DNA from: Lithobates sylvaticus
Lineage: Eukaryota; Chordata; Amphibia; Anura; Ranidae
DNA length: 64,000 bases
Direction of reading: 5' to 3'
NCBI GenBank assembly: GCA_028564925.1
Contig: CM053029.1
Span: 433,773,398 to 433,837,397 of the forward strand
Part shown: in pieces, positions 1 to 10,590 of the stretch
How the letters are laid out: each line of letters starts with the position of its first letter
Numbering within the stretch: position 1 is the stretch's first letter
The notes under the pieces: model-generated
The model's input: the letters and a program-made list of their open reading frames with translations, nothing else
Told to the model about the DNA's origin: nothing
Databases searched by the model: none
Translations under genes and position numbers: made by a program

Positions 1-13
1 GTTAATCACATAT

Positions 14-505
14 TTAAAGTGGTTGTAAAGGCTGAAGGTTTTTTGCCTTCATGCATTATTGTTTTGAATAATGCATAATGCATTCTATGCATTAAGATAA
101 AAAGCCTTCTGTGTGCAGCAGCCCCTCAGCCCCCCTAATTCTTACCTGTCTACGGGTGTCTCAGCTGTCCGAGATTCTCATTCCTGATTCGCTGAGACTC
201 AGCAGCAGCATTGGCTCCTGCTTCTGTCAATCAATGTCAGCTAGCCAATCAGGAGAGAGAGGGGGCGGGACCAGGTCGGGGGTCCATGTCTGAATGGACA
301 CAGGGAGCTGTGACTCAGCTCAGGTACCCCCATAGCAAGCTGCTTACTGTGGGGGCACTGAACAGGAGGGAGGGGCCAGGGTCACAGAACCCGAGAAGAG
401 GAGGGCTCTGGGCTGCTCTGTTAAAATCCACTGCAACAGAGCAGGTAAGTATAACATGTTTATTATTTTTATAGAAAAAAAAACAAGACTCTACAATCAC
501 TTTAA
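14..505. mobile_element. TTAA-flanked MITE (piggyBac-like target), copy A
   Basis: It is flanked by TTAA at 14-17 and 502-505. The ends are inverted: AGTGGTTGTAAAGGC on the left and the complement of CTACAATCACT on the right. The interior has an inverted ATGCATTA-rich hairpin and a GC-rich segment, with no transposase. TTAA duplication is typical of piggyBac; the family assignment is inferred from the target site and ends only. Short ORFs inside are chance. Confidence 0.65.
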
Positions 506-934
506 TGTCAAAAGTTTCAGGTTCAGTGGAGGTAGTACAGAAAAAGAAATGAAAATAATATTTTAAATATGATATAAACATTTCAGAAGTAAGCCTTTAC
601 AATTCCAACAGTTTATATCCAGGTTTGTGTATGAGAACTATGGTCCATGAAGTTTACAAGTAGCATGTACCCATCAAGTGAAACCAAGAACAAATCTGAT
701 GCAGAGCTATGCTGACCATATACAGTATATGTATGCACTGTATAGCCCCTAAATCAGATTCCAAATTACCTGCTATGGTTAATATCTGCTATATTATAAG
801 ACATCGAAGCTTTTAATCAGATAAATAACATTTCTCATATAATTTATAATTATCAGCATTCTTTTTATAGTTCCTATTCCCTATTTTGTTTTGTCATTAG
901 TTAGGCACATCATTTAAATTTGATAAACCTGAAC
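506..934. other. AT-rich stretch without recognised feature
   Basis: No coding region, terminal inverted repeat or known repeat was recognised. The same sequence occurs at 33293-33720. Confidence 0.5.
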
Positions 935-1136
935 ATTTGAAGGAGAAGTCCAGTCTGAGCTAGCTCATTTGGCTGGGCTTCTCCTGTGGGTCACAGGAGT
1001 GCAATTTGTTTTGCACTCCTGTGACCCGTTTTCATCAGAGAGCGGTCTGAAGTCCGCTCCCCGCTGACGTCACTGAAATCAGTCCAAGTCTGGATCCACC
1101 AGGTGCCTGGACTGATACCCATCTCAGCCTCTCAGC
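935..1136. mobile_element. MITE fragment (GGAGAAGTCCAG family), copy A
   Basis: The stretch begins GGAGAAGTCCAGTCTGAGC. It contains a perfect hairpin around the words GTCACAGGAGTGCA and TGCACTCCTGTGAC. Near its end is a segment (TGGATCCACCAGGTGCCTGG) that recurs in the element at 58000-58400, so these are one dispersed family. The right end is lost where CR1 begins. Confidence 0.5.
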
Positions 1137-1612
1137 GAGCCGTCGAAAAGTCCGGTTGTCCCCCTTATTCTCCTCTTCTCAAGAGTGAATAAATTCAGTT
1201 CCTCTAATCTTTCCTCATAGCTGAGCTCCTCCATGCCTCTTATCAGTTTGGTTGCCCTTCTCTGCACTTTCTCCTGTTCCCCCATATCCTTTTTGAGAAC
1301 TGGTGCCCAAAACTGAACTGCATATTCCAGATGAGGTCTTACTAATGATTTGAACAGGGGCAAAATTATATCTCTCTCTCTGGAGTCCATACCTCTCTTA
1401 ATACAAGAAAGAACTTTGCTTGCTTTGGAAACCGCAGCTTGACATTGCATGCTATTATTGAGCTTATGATCTACCAAAACCCCCAGATCCTTCTCCACTA
1501 CGGATTCCCCCAGCTGTACTCCCCCTAGCATGTATGATGCATGCATATTCTTAGCCCCCAAGTGCATAACTTTACATTTATCAACATTAAATGAGCTTCC
1601 CCTCATTTCAGA
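1124..1612 (-). pseudogene. CR1 LINE ORF2 C-terminal fragment, copy A
   Basis: An open stretch of about 160 residues matches the C-terminal end of CR1-clade LINE reverse transcriptase polyprotein. It shows the ordered motifs CKVMHLG, EKDLGVLVDHKLN, CIKRGMDSRERDIILPLFKS, RPHLEYAVQFWAPVLKKD, VQRRATKLIRGME and LTLEKRRIRG-like text. In intact CR1 this lies after the RT palm and thumb, so the endonuclease and catalytic palm are missing. It is a 5'-truncated dead copy, as most CR1 insertions are. The stretch is still open, so it is moderately young or slowly decaying. The copy at 33906-34393 is near identical. Confidence 0.9.
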
Positions 1613-1619
1613 TCTACCC

Positions 1620-1735
1620 CTCAGTTTTACAGCGACTGCACTTCCAAGTGCACTTTCAGTGCAATTTCAAGTGCACTTTGCACTTGTAGTTTGCACTTGT
1701 AGTGCAAAGTGGATTTGCCTTTCGTGAATAATCCC
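1620..1735. repeat. GTGCAC-type short repeat cluster
   Basis: The words GTGCACTT and AAGTGCA recur in direct and inverted form within about 100 bp, giving a foldable cluster. It is probably the end of a dispersed repeat. No coding content. The same cluster is in copy B around 34410-34510. Confidence 0.4.
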
Positions 1736-2017
1736 CATAATGTAAATGCCAGGCATTGCCATATGGGAAAAAATGGAACGCAGGCCTTCCGCTTGGTCAC
1801 AAACTGCTAGAGATTCATAGATTTTTCTAACTCCCAAGATCATATGAGGACACAGGAATTGCATTCCAAAAATGTACCATACACACTGATAAATGACTCG
1901 CAGATGTAATCCAAAATAAAAAAAGGGAAGCATATCCACATAGGTAATATCTGTTTCAGGTACCATATACCAAATTGATGAATATATGTGAAGACCCTAA
2001 CAGAGAAAAACTAAAGG
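1736..2017. other. No recognised feature
   Basis: No motif, repeat boundary or coding signal was found. The ORFs here have no recognisable protein content. Confidence 0.4.
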
Positions 2018-2025
2018 ATTTTAAG

Positions 2026-2491
2026 GGCTCATGCACACTGCAGCTAAAAAAAAAAAAAAAAGCTGCTTTTATAGGCATTTGAGCTTTTATTTCAGCTTGA
2101 AGAAGGTTGTGCTTTTTGTACTCTTGTGCACATTTTTATTGAGCTTCTTCAAGCTCCTTTTTGAGCATAAGCGATTTTTCACAAACCCTCCTAGATAGTA
2201 TTTTCTACTACTACTGTATAAGCAGAACAAAAGCTGGAACAAACAATTTTGCGCGTTTTCTAAGCTTCTTTGAGCTCTTTTGAGCTCTTTGGGGCACAAG
2301 CTCCTCTCAAAAATGCGAGTTTGGTGAGGGTTTTTTTTCTGCCTGTAAGAGAATATGCCTAAAAAAGGCCTGAAAACGCAATAGTGTGTATGGACATATT
2401 GGCTAACAGTTTCTAGGCAGAGAAAATTATAGCTCAAAAGCCTGTAGGAGCTGCTTCTTTTATCTTCTTTGAGCTGCAGTGTGCATGAGCC
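2026..2491. mobile_element. hAT-like MITE, copy A
   Basis: Inverted ends GGCTCATGCACACTGCAGC and its complement lie at 2026 and 2491. The flanking 8-mers ATTTTAAG (2018-2025) and ATTTTAGG (2492-2499) match at 7 of 8 positions, as expected for an aged hAT target duplication. The interior is full of AGCTTTTT/AAAAAGCT words in both orientations and has no transposase. Confidence 0.6.
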
Positions 2492-2608
2492 ATTTTAGGG
2501 TACCAATTCATAATGCACTATACACAATCAAATATTTTAATTTATACCATTAAAATCAATGAAAAATTAATGAAAATTAAAAGAATCATAAGCAGCCATG
2601 TTCTAGGA

Positions 2609-3452
2609 CAGTGATGGCAAACCTTTTTGAGCCTGAGTGCCCAAACTGAAATAAATACATTGGTTTTGTGTTGCAAAGTGCCAACACGGCAATTCGCGAG
2701 AGAGGGGGGCTGAGCGAAAGAGAGGGGTTGTGTGAGAGAGAGGGGGTGAGAGAGAGAGAGGGGTGTGTGAGGGAGAGTGAGGGGTGTGAGAGATGCTGAG
2801 AGGGAGGGGGGCTGAGAGAGAGGGGTGTGAAAGATATGCTGAAAGAGAGAGGTGGAACAGAGAGGGGGAGAGAGGCTGAGAGAGAGGGAGGGGGGCTGTG
2901 AGAGAGGGAGAGGGGACTGAGAGAGAGGGAGAGGGGACAGAGAGAGAGGGGTGTGTGAGATATGCTGAGAGAGAGGGGCAACAGAGAGAGAGAGAGCGGG
3001 AGGGACACAGCGGCGCGGACCGAAGCCGCCTCCCCTCCTCTCTGTTTACATCCAGAGAGGAGGAGGTGTGAGAGAGGGAATGCTGTAGAGAGGGGGTCTG
3101 CACTGAGGTGGGGGGTCTGTAATGGAGGATTGTCTGTACTGAGGGGGGCCTGCACTGAGGTGGGGGGTGTCTGTACTGTCTGTACTGATGGGGGTCTGCA
3201 CTGAGGTGGGGGGGTCAGGAGAGAGAGAGAGAGGGAGAGATAGAGATAGAGGGGTGCAAGAGAGATGCTGAGAGAGGGGTGAGCTGAGAGAGAGGGGGAA
3301 CAGAGAGAGGGGAACACAAAGAGGGGGGCAAGGAGGGAGGGAAGCTGAGAGGAGATAGAGACCCCTAGCTCTGTCCTGGACCCTCTCGTGTGCCCACAGA
3401 GATGGCTCTGCGTGCCAGCTGTGGCGCGCGTGCCATAGGTTCGCCATCACTG
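2609..3452. mobile_element. Non-autonomous hAT element with GA-rich core, copy A
   Basis: The ends are CAGTGATGGCAAACCT and the complement of GGTTCGCCATCACTG, flanked by exact 8-bp duplications TTCTAGGA at 2601-2608 and 3453-3460, diagnostic of hAT. The core is an imprecise GAGAGAGGGG tandem array. Long Ser/Leu/Pro-rich ORFs on the minus strand are translations of this array, not genes. Between about 2995 and 3215 it holds a foreign piece resembling the interior of the copy-B element at 35890-38146. Confidence 0.85.
2995..3215. repeat. Interior fragment of the second hAT family inside copy A
   Basis: The segment with GCGGCGCGGACCGAAGCCGC and the following GTCTGCACTGAGG repeats matches the interior of the hAT at 35890-38146. 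It lacks that element's termini. The actual insertion site of that element (GGTGCAAG) is present once, empty, slightly downstream. Confidence 0.75.
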
Positions 3453-3460
3453 TTCTAGGA

Positions 3461-4060
3461 TCACCAGATTATTGATAAGATGATGAGGGTGGACTGGTGC
3501 AGTACAATAATATCTTAATAAAAAAACTAAAATAGAAGAGGTAGGTTCTGCTTGCTTAATGCGTCTCAATGCTTGTTTTTCAGCTCTAGCTCATAAATAT
3601 GTGTTAGGGACTCTTTAATGCCCGGTACACATGAAAAGATAGGGGGTATAAGGGATGAGAAGATAAGGGGGTATAAGGGATGAGAAGAGAAGGGGGGGCA
3701 CCTGTTCCTCATCTAGTGTATAACAGCTGTCCTTTTTGATTACAAGCAATCTTAAAGCTCCAGGTACAAAAAAATCCTCCCTTGCAGTGGGTATAACAGT
3801 ATGTAGACTGGTTGTATAGTAAGGATGTAAATGTGTCTGGAAAATCTCTAACAAGTTCAAAAGCACTACAAAAACTGACAGCTAGTGATTGTTTGGTCCA
3901 TTAAATACGAGGCATCCTGGTGTGGATTCACTGAACGAGAGAGTGATCCTGTCAGACGTGAGTGACTTAGGACTTCGAGTGGAGTTCTGAGGTAAAATTC
4001 AGATTTTTTTTCACATGAAATTCACAATTGTTTCATCTGTCATAATTGAGAGGGAAAGTT
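3461..4060. other. No recognised feature
   Basis: AT-rich sequence with no recognised gene or repeat boundary. In copy B the corresponding stretch is split by the hAT at 38509-40088. Confidence 0.4.
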
Positions 4061-4534
4061 ATCATCTAGTGCTATCCACAACTCAGCCCCCAACTACATC
4101 ACTAACCTACTCTCAAATACCAACCTACTGGTTCTCTTTTCTCCTCCCAAGACCTCCTGCTCTCTAGCTCCCTTGACACCTCCACCCATGCTTTCCCGAG
4201 CCTCTCCTATCCTATGGAACTCCCTACCCCAATCTGTCAGACTATCTCCTACTCCATTTGCTTTTAGATGATCTCTGAAAACCCTTCTCTTCAGAGAAGC
4301 CTATTCTGCCTCTACCTAACAACTGTACATTTATGTTCTCCATCAGCTCATTCCCCACAGTTATTACCTTTTGTATCACTTGACCCTCCCTCCTAGATTG
4401 TAAGCTTTAGCAAGCAGGGCCCTCTGATTCCTCCTGTATTGAATTGTATTGTAACTGTACTTTCTGCCCTTATGTTGTAAAGCACTGCACAAACTGCTGG
4501 TGCTATATATACCCTGTACAATAATAATAATAAA
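4060..4534 (+). mobile_element. L2 LINE 3' end, copy A
   Basis: The stretch encodes degraded text of the L2 polyprotein C-terminus, clearer in copy B. It ends in the characteristic L2 3' UTR: GATTGTAAGCT, GCAGGGCCCTCT, GTATTGAATTGTATTGTAA, AAAGCACTGC, GCTATATATA and a terminal AATAATAATAATAA tail. It is 5'-truncated. In copy B the UTR has lost about 50 bp. Confidence 0.85.
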
Positions 4535-4639
4535 AGCACCAGATTACTATCCACCTGTAACATATTAGAGATTGGTTTACATTTTGGTAATATGTGCTAA
4601 GCATCAATTGCTGCTGCTAATCACCATACCATAAAGGCA

Positions 4640-4745
4640 TAAACCAACTTTAACCGCCTTGCGACCGCCGGCCATCTATTGACGGCCAGGCGGCGCAGAT
4701 CTCAGGGCGGGAGGGCGCCATATGACGTCCTCCCCTTCACGTCCC
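4640..4745. mobile_element. Truncated TTAA-type GC-rich repeat
   Basis: It begins TTTAACCGCC and continues through CGACCGCCGGCC, a ranid dispersed repeat start as I know it. It is cut off by the L1 fragment. Family uncertain. Confidence 0.35.
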
Positions 4746-4978
4746 TCCAGGGAGCGCACGCGATCAGTACTCCCCTTTTTTTCGTTGTGGTAGAAGCAGT
4801 AAAAACTTGGGGATATCTGCGGCTGAAATATTTTGGTGCGGATTACTGAACAAAGTGGTTCTCTTGCAAACAAACTACGTGAGCTAATAGTTTGGAAAAG
4901 AAGGTAAATGCTTTAGTTCTTTTCGAAGGAGAGTTGAGACCTTGTAAATGTAGTGTTAATACATTTAAGGAAGACAAA
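4745..4978 (-). pseudogene. L1 LINE ORF2 endonuclease N-terminal fragment, copy A
   Basis: On the minus strand this corresponds to the fragment read more clearly at 41231-41461. That text resembles the start of L1-clade AP endonuclease: LNVxGLNSP, then LQENHF and RRYPQVF. Intact L1 ORF2 is over 1200 residues; only about 75 are present. Copy A has lost part of the LNVQGL motif, so it is slightly more decayed than copy B. Confidence 0.7.
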
Positions 4979-5375
4979 TTGTAGATTATTGATAAGGATC
5001 AATAAAGGGCTGCTTAATATTATTCAAAAGTTACTTCACTGGAGAAATGAGGAATGGGAAATTCAGCAAGGTAGGAGCAATAAAAGCGTATCAATGTAGA
5101 TTGTATACCTTATATTATCACAGAAGAAAAATTGTATACTCAAGTGAAACTTCAAAAAAGGAAATACGTTGTGAAAAGGAAAGGGCTCCCTATTGGAGCG
5201 AATATTCAGTGGGTGGTGACTAAACACCAACCAGTGGATATGAAGTGGTCCAAGGAATGTCCAAATCTAAGTTGGGCACTCGAGGAATGAGTGTAGGTGC
5301 AGTGAGCTGTCTCCGGGACTACGACAACCTGCGTGTAAAATTATTGAACAAAAGAGTCATAAGTATAATGTTAGT
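4979..5375. other. No recognised feature
   Basis: Could be non-coding sequence of the adjacent L1 copy, but I see no motif that proves it. Confidence 0.3.
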
Positions 5376-6396
5376 TTAACCACTTTCAGACCGGACCATT
5401 TTGCTGGCTTAAGACCACTTTTTGCAATTCGGCACTGCGTCGCTTTAACTGACAATTGCACAGTTGTGCGACGTGGCTCCCAATCAAAATTGATGTCTTT
5501 TTTCCCCCCCACAAATAGAGCTTTCTTTTGGTGGTATTTGATCACCTCTGCGTTTTTTATTTTTTGCGCTATAAACAAAAATGAGCGACGATTTTGAAAA
5601 AAACACATTATTTTTTACATTTTGCTATAATAAATATCCCCCAAAAATATATAAAAAAAAACATTTTTTTTCCTCAGTTTAGGCCGATACGTATTCTTCC
5701 ACATATTTTTGGGGTAAAAAATCACACTAAGCGATTAAGTTATAGCGTTTACAAAATAGGGGATAGTTTTATGGCAGAATGCTTTACCCATTATGTGTCA
5801 CTTACCTGAGACCGATGAGTAGATGAGATTAACATCTCTACCACAGCTCATTCATAGGAATTAGAATCCCTTAAAGAGGATTATTCTACATAATCATATT
5901 GACTCTGTACTACTCTGGAGGGATGATCAGATATTTATCACACTATTATTGCTTATAACAGTGATGATTACTGTTGTAAAGAATAGTTTTATCTGTCATG
6001 AATGGCTTTCATTCATGACAGCTTGTTTACTGTTGCGATCTGAGATTGGCTGCAGCTAATCACATGGTACAGTGTGCTGTGATTTGCCCAGGTACAATGT
6101 GATAGCTGTGGGCTAATCACAGCATCATATTAGTAACTAAAATAGTGGAAGCCATTCATGACTGTTTTGTGGACATTGCAATAATGTGATTGCTATGGCC
6201 AATCATAGCAATCACATGATACTCTGGCTGCTCATGGCAGCTGGGTACCAATCACAGTGATCCACTGCTTCCTTTGGACAGTGTTCATGGGTTTGCGCCA
6301 GTGTGCATGTGCTTAGGTAAGTACCGGTACATCGCTAAACCTGCACCTGCCCCCCCCCTCGCACTATGATTACTGTGAGTTGTCGCAGGTGGTTAA
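5376..6396. mobile_element. TTAA-flanked non-autonomous DNA element, copy A
   Basis: TTAA at 5376-5379 and 6393-6396 bounds a 1-kb element with matching ends TTAACCACTTTCAG and the complement of GCAGGTGGTTAA. The left third is a very common ranid repeat with the words GGCACTGCGTCGC, GACGTGGCTCCC and GGTGGTATTTGATCACC. The right part is rich in CAATCACAG-type words in both orientations. There is no transposase. A piggyBac-like origin is inferred from the TTAA target. Confidence 0.65.
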
Positions 6397-6419
6397 ATGT
6401 TTTCTATGTAGTCAAATGA

Positions 6420-6699
6420 CTACAAGGCTCCAGCTTCCTTCCCTTTCTGTGCAGCTGGTGGATGCTAGAGGGGGAATCCTTCCCGCAGAGCTATTGTGAT
6501 CCCCCGGCGGGGTATTGGGGGACATGGAGCTATCCTTGCCAGGAGAATGCAGTGATTACTGCTAGCAGCTATAGCCACTGGCAATAGTTGCATGCTAAAA
6601 ATCTGACATGTTGGTTGTAGAATCAGCTTGCACATGTATGGATCGAATCTCGGCCTGTCCCTGCTAAACTGGCCGAGATTCTATTAATCTATGGCTGGC
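6420..6699. mobile_element. MITE fragment (CCATAGATGG family)
   Basis: The right end ATTCTATTAATCTATGGCTGGCTT and the interior words GCTAGCAGCTATAGCCACTGGCAATA are shared with the more complete element at 31427-31751. The left end is not clear. Confidence 0.45.
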
Positions 6700-7016
6700 T
6701 TAAAGTGATTGTAAAGGATCGTCTTTTTATTTCTTTTTATTTATTATTTTTATTTTTTATTTTATTTATTTTTTTTTTCCATAGACACAAATGCCAGACT
6801 TGGCCCCACCCCTTGGTGCCGTGCCATTGGATTTGATTGACAGCAGTGGGAGCCAATGGCTGCGCTGCTATCAATCTATCCATTAAAGAGCCCGGTCCCC
6901 GTGCAGAGAGGGACAGCGCATATTCACCAAGTGAAATACAGGGTTTAGGTAAGTAAAACGTGGGGCTAGGGGGCCGGTGACTGCCAGAAGTTTTTTCACC
7001 TTGATGCACCCTTTAA
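6700..7016. mobile_element. TTAA-flanked MITE, copy A, with T-rich replacement
   Basis: It is bounded by TTAA at 6700-6703 and 7013-7016, with a left end AGTGATTGTAAAGG like the element at 14-505. From about 6722 to 6781 a TTTA/TTTTTA-rich low-complexity tract replaces roughly 180 bp of normal element sequence kept in copy B at 43221-43400. The predicted 90-aa ORF is a chance ORF across it. Confidence 0.55.
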
Positions 7017-7194
7017 GTGACTCCTTGGCTGTTAGCCCCCATTATTACATTGCAAAGGAACCAGCACTTTGCAGGGAAAAAAAAGGAATTTACACTGAGA
7101 TTTATTGTAGCACTTACCCTCGAAGGAGACACATGATGTTTTACTGAATTATCCACTTTTGTTCTTAACTTAAACAAGGTAACCTAACTAAGGG
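7017..7194. other. Host-side flank of the resident PLE
   Basis: No coding content. It ends in AACCTAACTAAGGG (7181-7194), which resembles AACCTAATTAGGGG at 12139-12152 and is the likely target duplication of the PLE. Confidence 0.45.
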
Positions 7195-7305
7195 TAGTCT
7201 AAAAAACAAGCAAATTCGTGCGAGCCACCATGTAAATATCCAAATAATTATTAAGGACAGCTGCTACCTTTTATCACGTCCCAAATGCTCGTGCCAACCC
7301 AGTCC

Positions 7306-7905
7306 ATAAACTAATAAAATGCTGCGCTATCCAAATGTTGTCGTGTGACCATCAAATTCAATATTGATAATGTTATCTTAAATAAAATAGTATTATAAAA
7401 TATTTCAATCCTGTGCGATTACATTTTATACATATATTGCAATACTATGCGATTATAAATTGCAATCCTATGCGATAATTCTTGTGACAAACTATCTACA
7501 TGTACATAACTCTATATAAAGTGCATCCACATTGAATAACCAATATTAATAATGCTAAATACTATACAAATATATCATGCATTAAAGTGCTCTTGTGCAA
7601 AAATATTCATGCATTAATGTGCCTTTAATGGAACGCAACATAAAAGTCCATTCCTAGTTAATCCATTCTTCTGTTTCTTATTACAGATGATAAATTAACA
7701 AGTTCTCGTGTCCACTCTTGTGCTCCCCTTTGGTGTATGCGCTCACCATAGAGCGTGTGACCTCGCACCGAAGCTTGGTCAAAGCATGCTTTTAAACCAC
7801 CTCTGGGTTTATTGTCTGCATTCAGATCCTTGGCTGGTTGCTTGCACATATATCCATATAAAAGAGACATTGTCGTTACTGTTGTGACTTACAGCCTTAT
7901 CTGCT
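7306..7905 (-). repeat. Left inverted arm of PLE, copy A
   Basis: The reverse complement matches 11553-12138: for example AACCAGCCAAGGATCTGAAT, AATAAACCCAGAGGTGGTT and GGATAGCGCAGCATTTTATT appear in both. The arms differ by substitutions and short indels, so they are not freshly made. The 70-aa ORF at 7658-7870 lies wholly in this arm and is not a separate gene. Confidence 0.85.
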
Positions 7906-8052
7906 AAGAGATGTTTCCTTTCTATACCTATAATTTTATCTTTCTCTGTCTTAAAATCAGTCTGATTTTCCTAAGACAGAGAAAGATAAAATTAAATGGT
8001 ATAGAAAGGGAACATCTCTTAGCAGATATGGATGTTAGTCACAACAGTAACA
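7871..8052. repeat. Short palindrome at the PLE arm/body junction
   Basis: About 80 bp on each side of a centre near 7963 are inverted copies, including AAGAGATGTTTCCTTTCTATACC and AGACAGAGAAAGATAAAATT with their complements. It marks where the inverted arm is joined to the truncated body, as if synthesis snapped back. The same junction is in copy B at 48016-48197. Confidence 0.85.
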
Positions 8053-8692
8053 AAAATATGGGCACCTGTATTGTTTTTCAGACTATAATTTACAAATGTG
8101 TTAACGATCATTAGTAAATATTGGGGGGGGGGTGTTGTTTCTAAGCGTGACATGAGAGATAAACTGGTACACAACATCGTTGAGCCAACCATACCCAAAC
8201 CAATGATGTTCTGGGATGTTAAAGGCTTCCATGGATGTGGTAGGTGCTACAGTTGTATGAGGGTTCCAAATGATATTAGGAAGGTGAAGAGTTTTGTTAA
8301 TCCAAAAACTCAGCACCTACACACCATTAGAGACTTCATTCTCATGCAATATGATTGGGGTGGTATATGTTATAAAATGCGAATGTAACTTACTGTATGT
8401 AGGAAGAACTAAAAGGGCGCTAAAAGTTTGGATGGAAGAACAAGTTAAAAATATCCAAAAGGGTTTTGAAAAACATCACTTATCGGTACATTTTAAGGAT
8501 ATCCATAACCAAAACACAACAGGGATGCAATTCTGGGTCATAGAAGTCCCCAAGAGACACTGGAGAGGGTCTAACTACATAAGAGAGATCAGTAAAAATG
8601 AGTCCTGGTGGATATATCAGTTGTGGTCCTTGGCGCCGGGGGAGGGGCTAAATAAAGAGTTTGATCTCAAATGTTTCCTTAGTAACAGTTAA
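8000..8692 (+). pseudogene. PLE C-terminal region with GIY-YIG endonuclease, copy A
   Basis: The coding remnant carries the PLE zinc-finger-like CGRCYSC motif, then a GIY-YIG domain with text NLLYVGRTKRAL and the downstream ESWWIYQLWSLAP-GLN block that holds the conserved Glu and Asn of the family. In PLEs this domain nicks DNA and follows the RT domain, which is missing here. The reading frame is interrupted in copy A but open across the domain in copy B (48266-48835). Inactive remnant. Confidence 0.8.
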
Positions 8693-8973
8693 TGGTTCAA
8701 CTTGCACTGGTCTTGGTCCACACCGACAATGGTCGGTATTTGTGTTGTTAACTGTCCAAGGCAGGTAATTATACAGTTAATCATGGAAAGATACCTATAA
8801 TGTTTATTTTTATAAGTTTAGGCAGATGTACCTGGGGTTATGAGGCTCACATCAGCCGGTGTGATCATGATCTGTTTATTGGGTCGCTATATATCCTGTT
8901 CATATGGGAAGGGGGATAGTTGATATATGGCTTATAGGGGGTGGTAACTATGGGGGTAGGCCCCAAGTATATA

Positions 8974-10590
8974 CAGTGGTGTGAAAAAGTGTTTGCCCCC
9001 TTCCTCATTTCCTGTTCCTTTGCATGTTTGTCACACTTAAGTGTTTCGGAACATCAAACCAATTTAAACAATAGTCAAGGACAACACAAGTAAACACAAA
9101 ATGCAATTTGTAAATGAAGGTGTTTATTATTAAAGGTGAAAAAAAATCCAAACCATCATGGCCCTGTGTGAAAAAGTGATTGCCCCCTAAACCTAATAAC
9201 TGGTTGGGCCACCCTTAGCAGCAACAACTGCAACCAAGCGTTTGCGATAACGTGCAATGAGGCTTTTACAGCGTCCTGGAGGAATTTTGGCCCACTCATC
9301 TTTACAGAATTGTCCTAATTCAGTTACATTAGAGGGTTTTCGAGCATGAACGGCTTTTTTAAGGTCATACCACAACATCTCAATAGGATTCAGGTCTGGA
9401 CTTTGGCTAGGCCACTCCAAAGTCTTCATTTTGTTTTTCTTCAGCCATTCGGTGGTGGACTTGCTGGTGTGTTTAGGATCATTGTCCTGCTGCAGAACCC
9501 AAGTTCGTTTCAGCTTGAGTACACGAACAGATGGTCGGATATTCTCCTTCAGGATCTCTTGGTAGACAGCAGAATTCATAGTTCCTTTTATCACGGCAAG
9601 TCTTCCAGGTCCTGAAGCAGCAAAACAGCCCAGACCATCACACTACCACCACCATATTTTACTGTTAGTATAATGTTCTTTTTCTGAAATGCAGTGTTCC
9701 TTCTACGCCAGATATACTTGGACACACAACTTCCAAAGAGTTCCACTTTTGTCTCATCGGTCCACAGAATGTTGTCCCAAAAGTCTTGGGGATCATCAAG
9801 ATGTGTTGTGGAGAAATTGAGACGAGCTTTGATGTTCTTTTTGCTCAGCAGTGGTTTTCTCCTTGGAACTCTGCCATGCAGGCCATTTTTGCCCAGTCTT
9901 TTCCTGATGGTGGAGGCATGAACGCTGACCTTAACTGAGGCAAGTGAGGCCTGCAGTTCCTTGGACGTTGTTGTGGGGTCTTTTGCGACCTCTTGGATGA
10001 GTCGTCGCTGCGCTCTTGGGGTAATTTTGGGCGGCCGGCCACTCCTGGGAAGGTTCACCACTGTTCCATGTCTTCGCCATTTGTGGATAATGGCTCTCAC
10101 TGTGGTTCGCTGGATTCCCAAAGCTTTGGAAATGGCTTTATAACCCTTTCCAGACTGATAGATCTCAATTACTTTCTTTCTCAATTGTTCCTGAATTTCT
10201 TTGGGTCTCGGCATGATGTGTAGCTTTTAAGGATCTTCTGGTGGACCTTACTGTGTCAAGCAGCTCCTATTTAAGTGATGCCTTGATTGTGAGCAGGTGT
10301 GGCAATAATCAGGCCTGGGTGTGGCTAGAGAAATTGAACTCAGGTGTTGACAACCACAGTTATAGTATGTTTTAACAAGGGGGGCAATCACTTTTTCACA
10401 CAGGGCCATGATGGTTTGGATTTTTTTTCACCTTTAATAATAAACACCTTCATTTACATATTGCATTTTGTGTTTACTTGTGTTGTCCTTGACTATTGTT
10501 TAAATTGGTTTGATGTTCCGAAACACTTAAGTGTGACAAACATGTAAAGGAACAGGAAATGAGGAAGGGGGCAAACACTTTTTCACACCA

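Noticed and set aside
2586-3450. Ser/Leu/Pro-rich ORF of 243 residues, copy A, and counterpart at 35333-36001
   Set aside because: Translation of the GAGAGAGGGG array of a hAT element; no domain.
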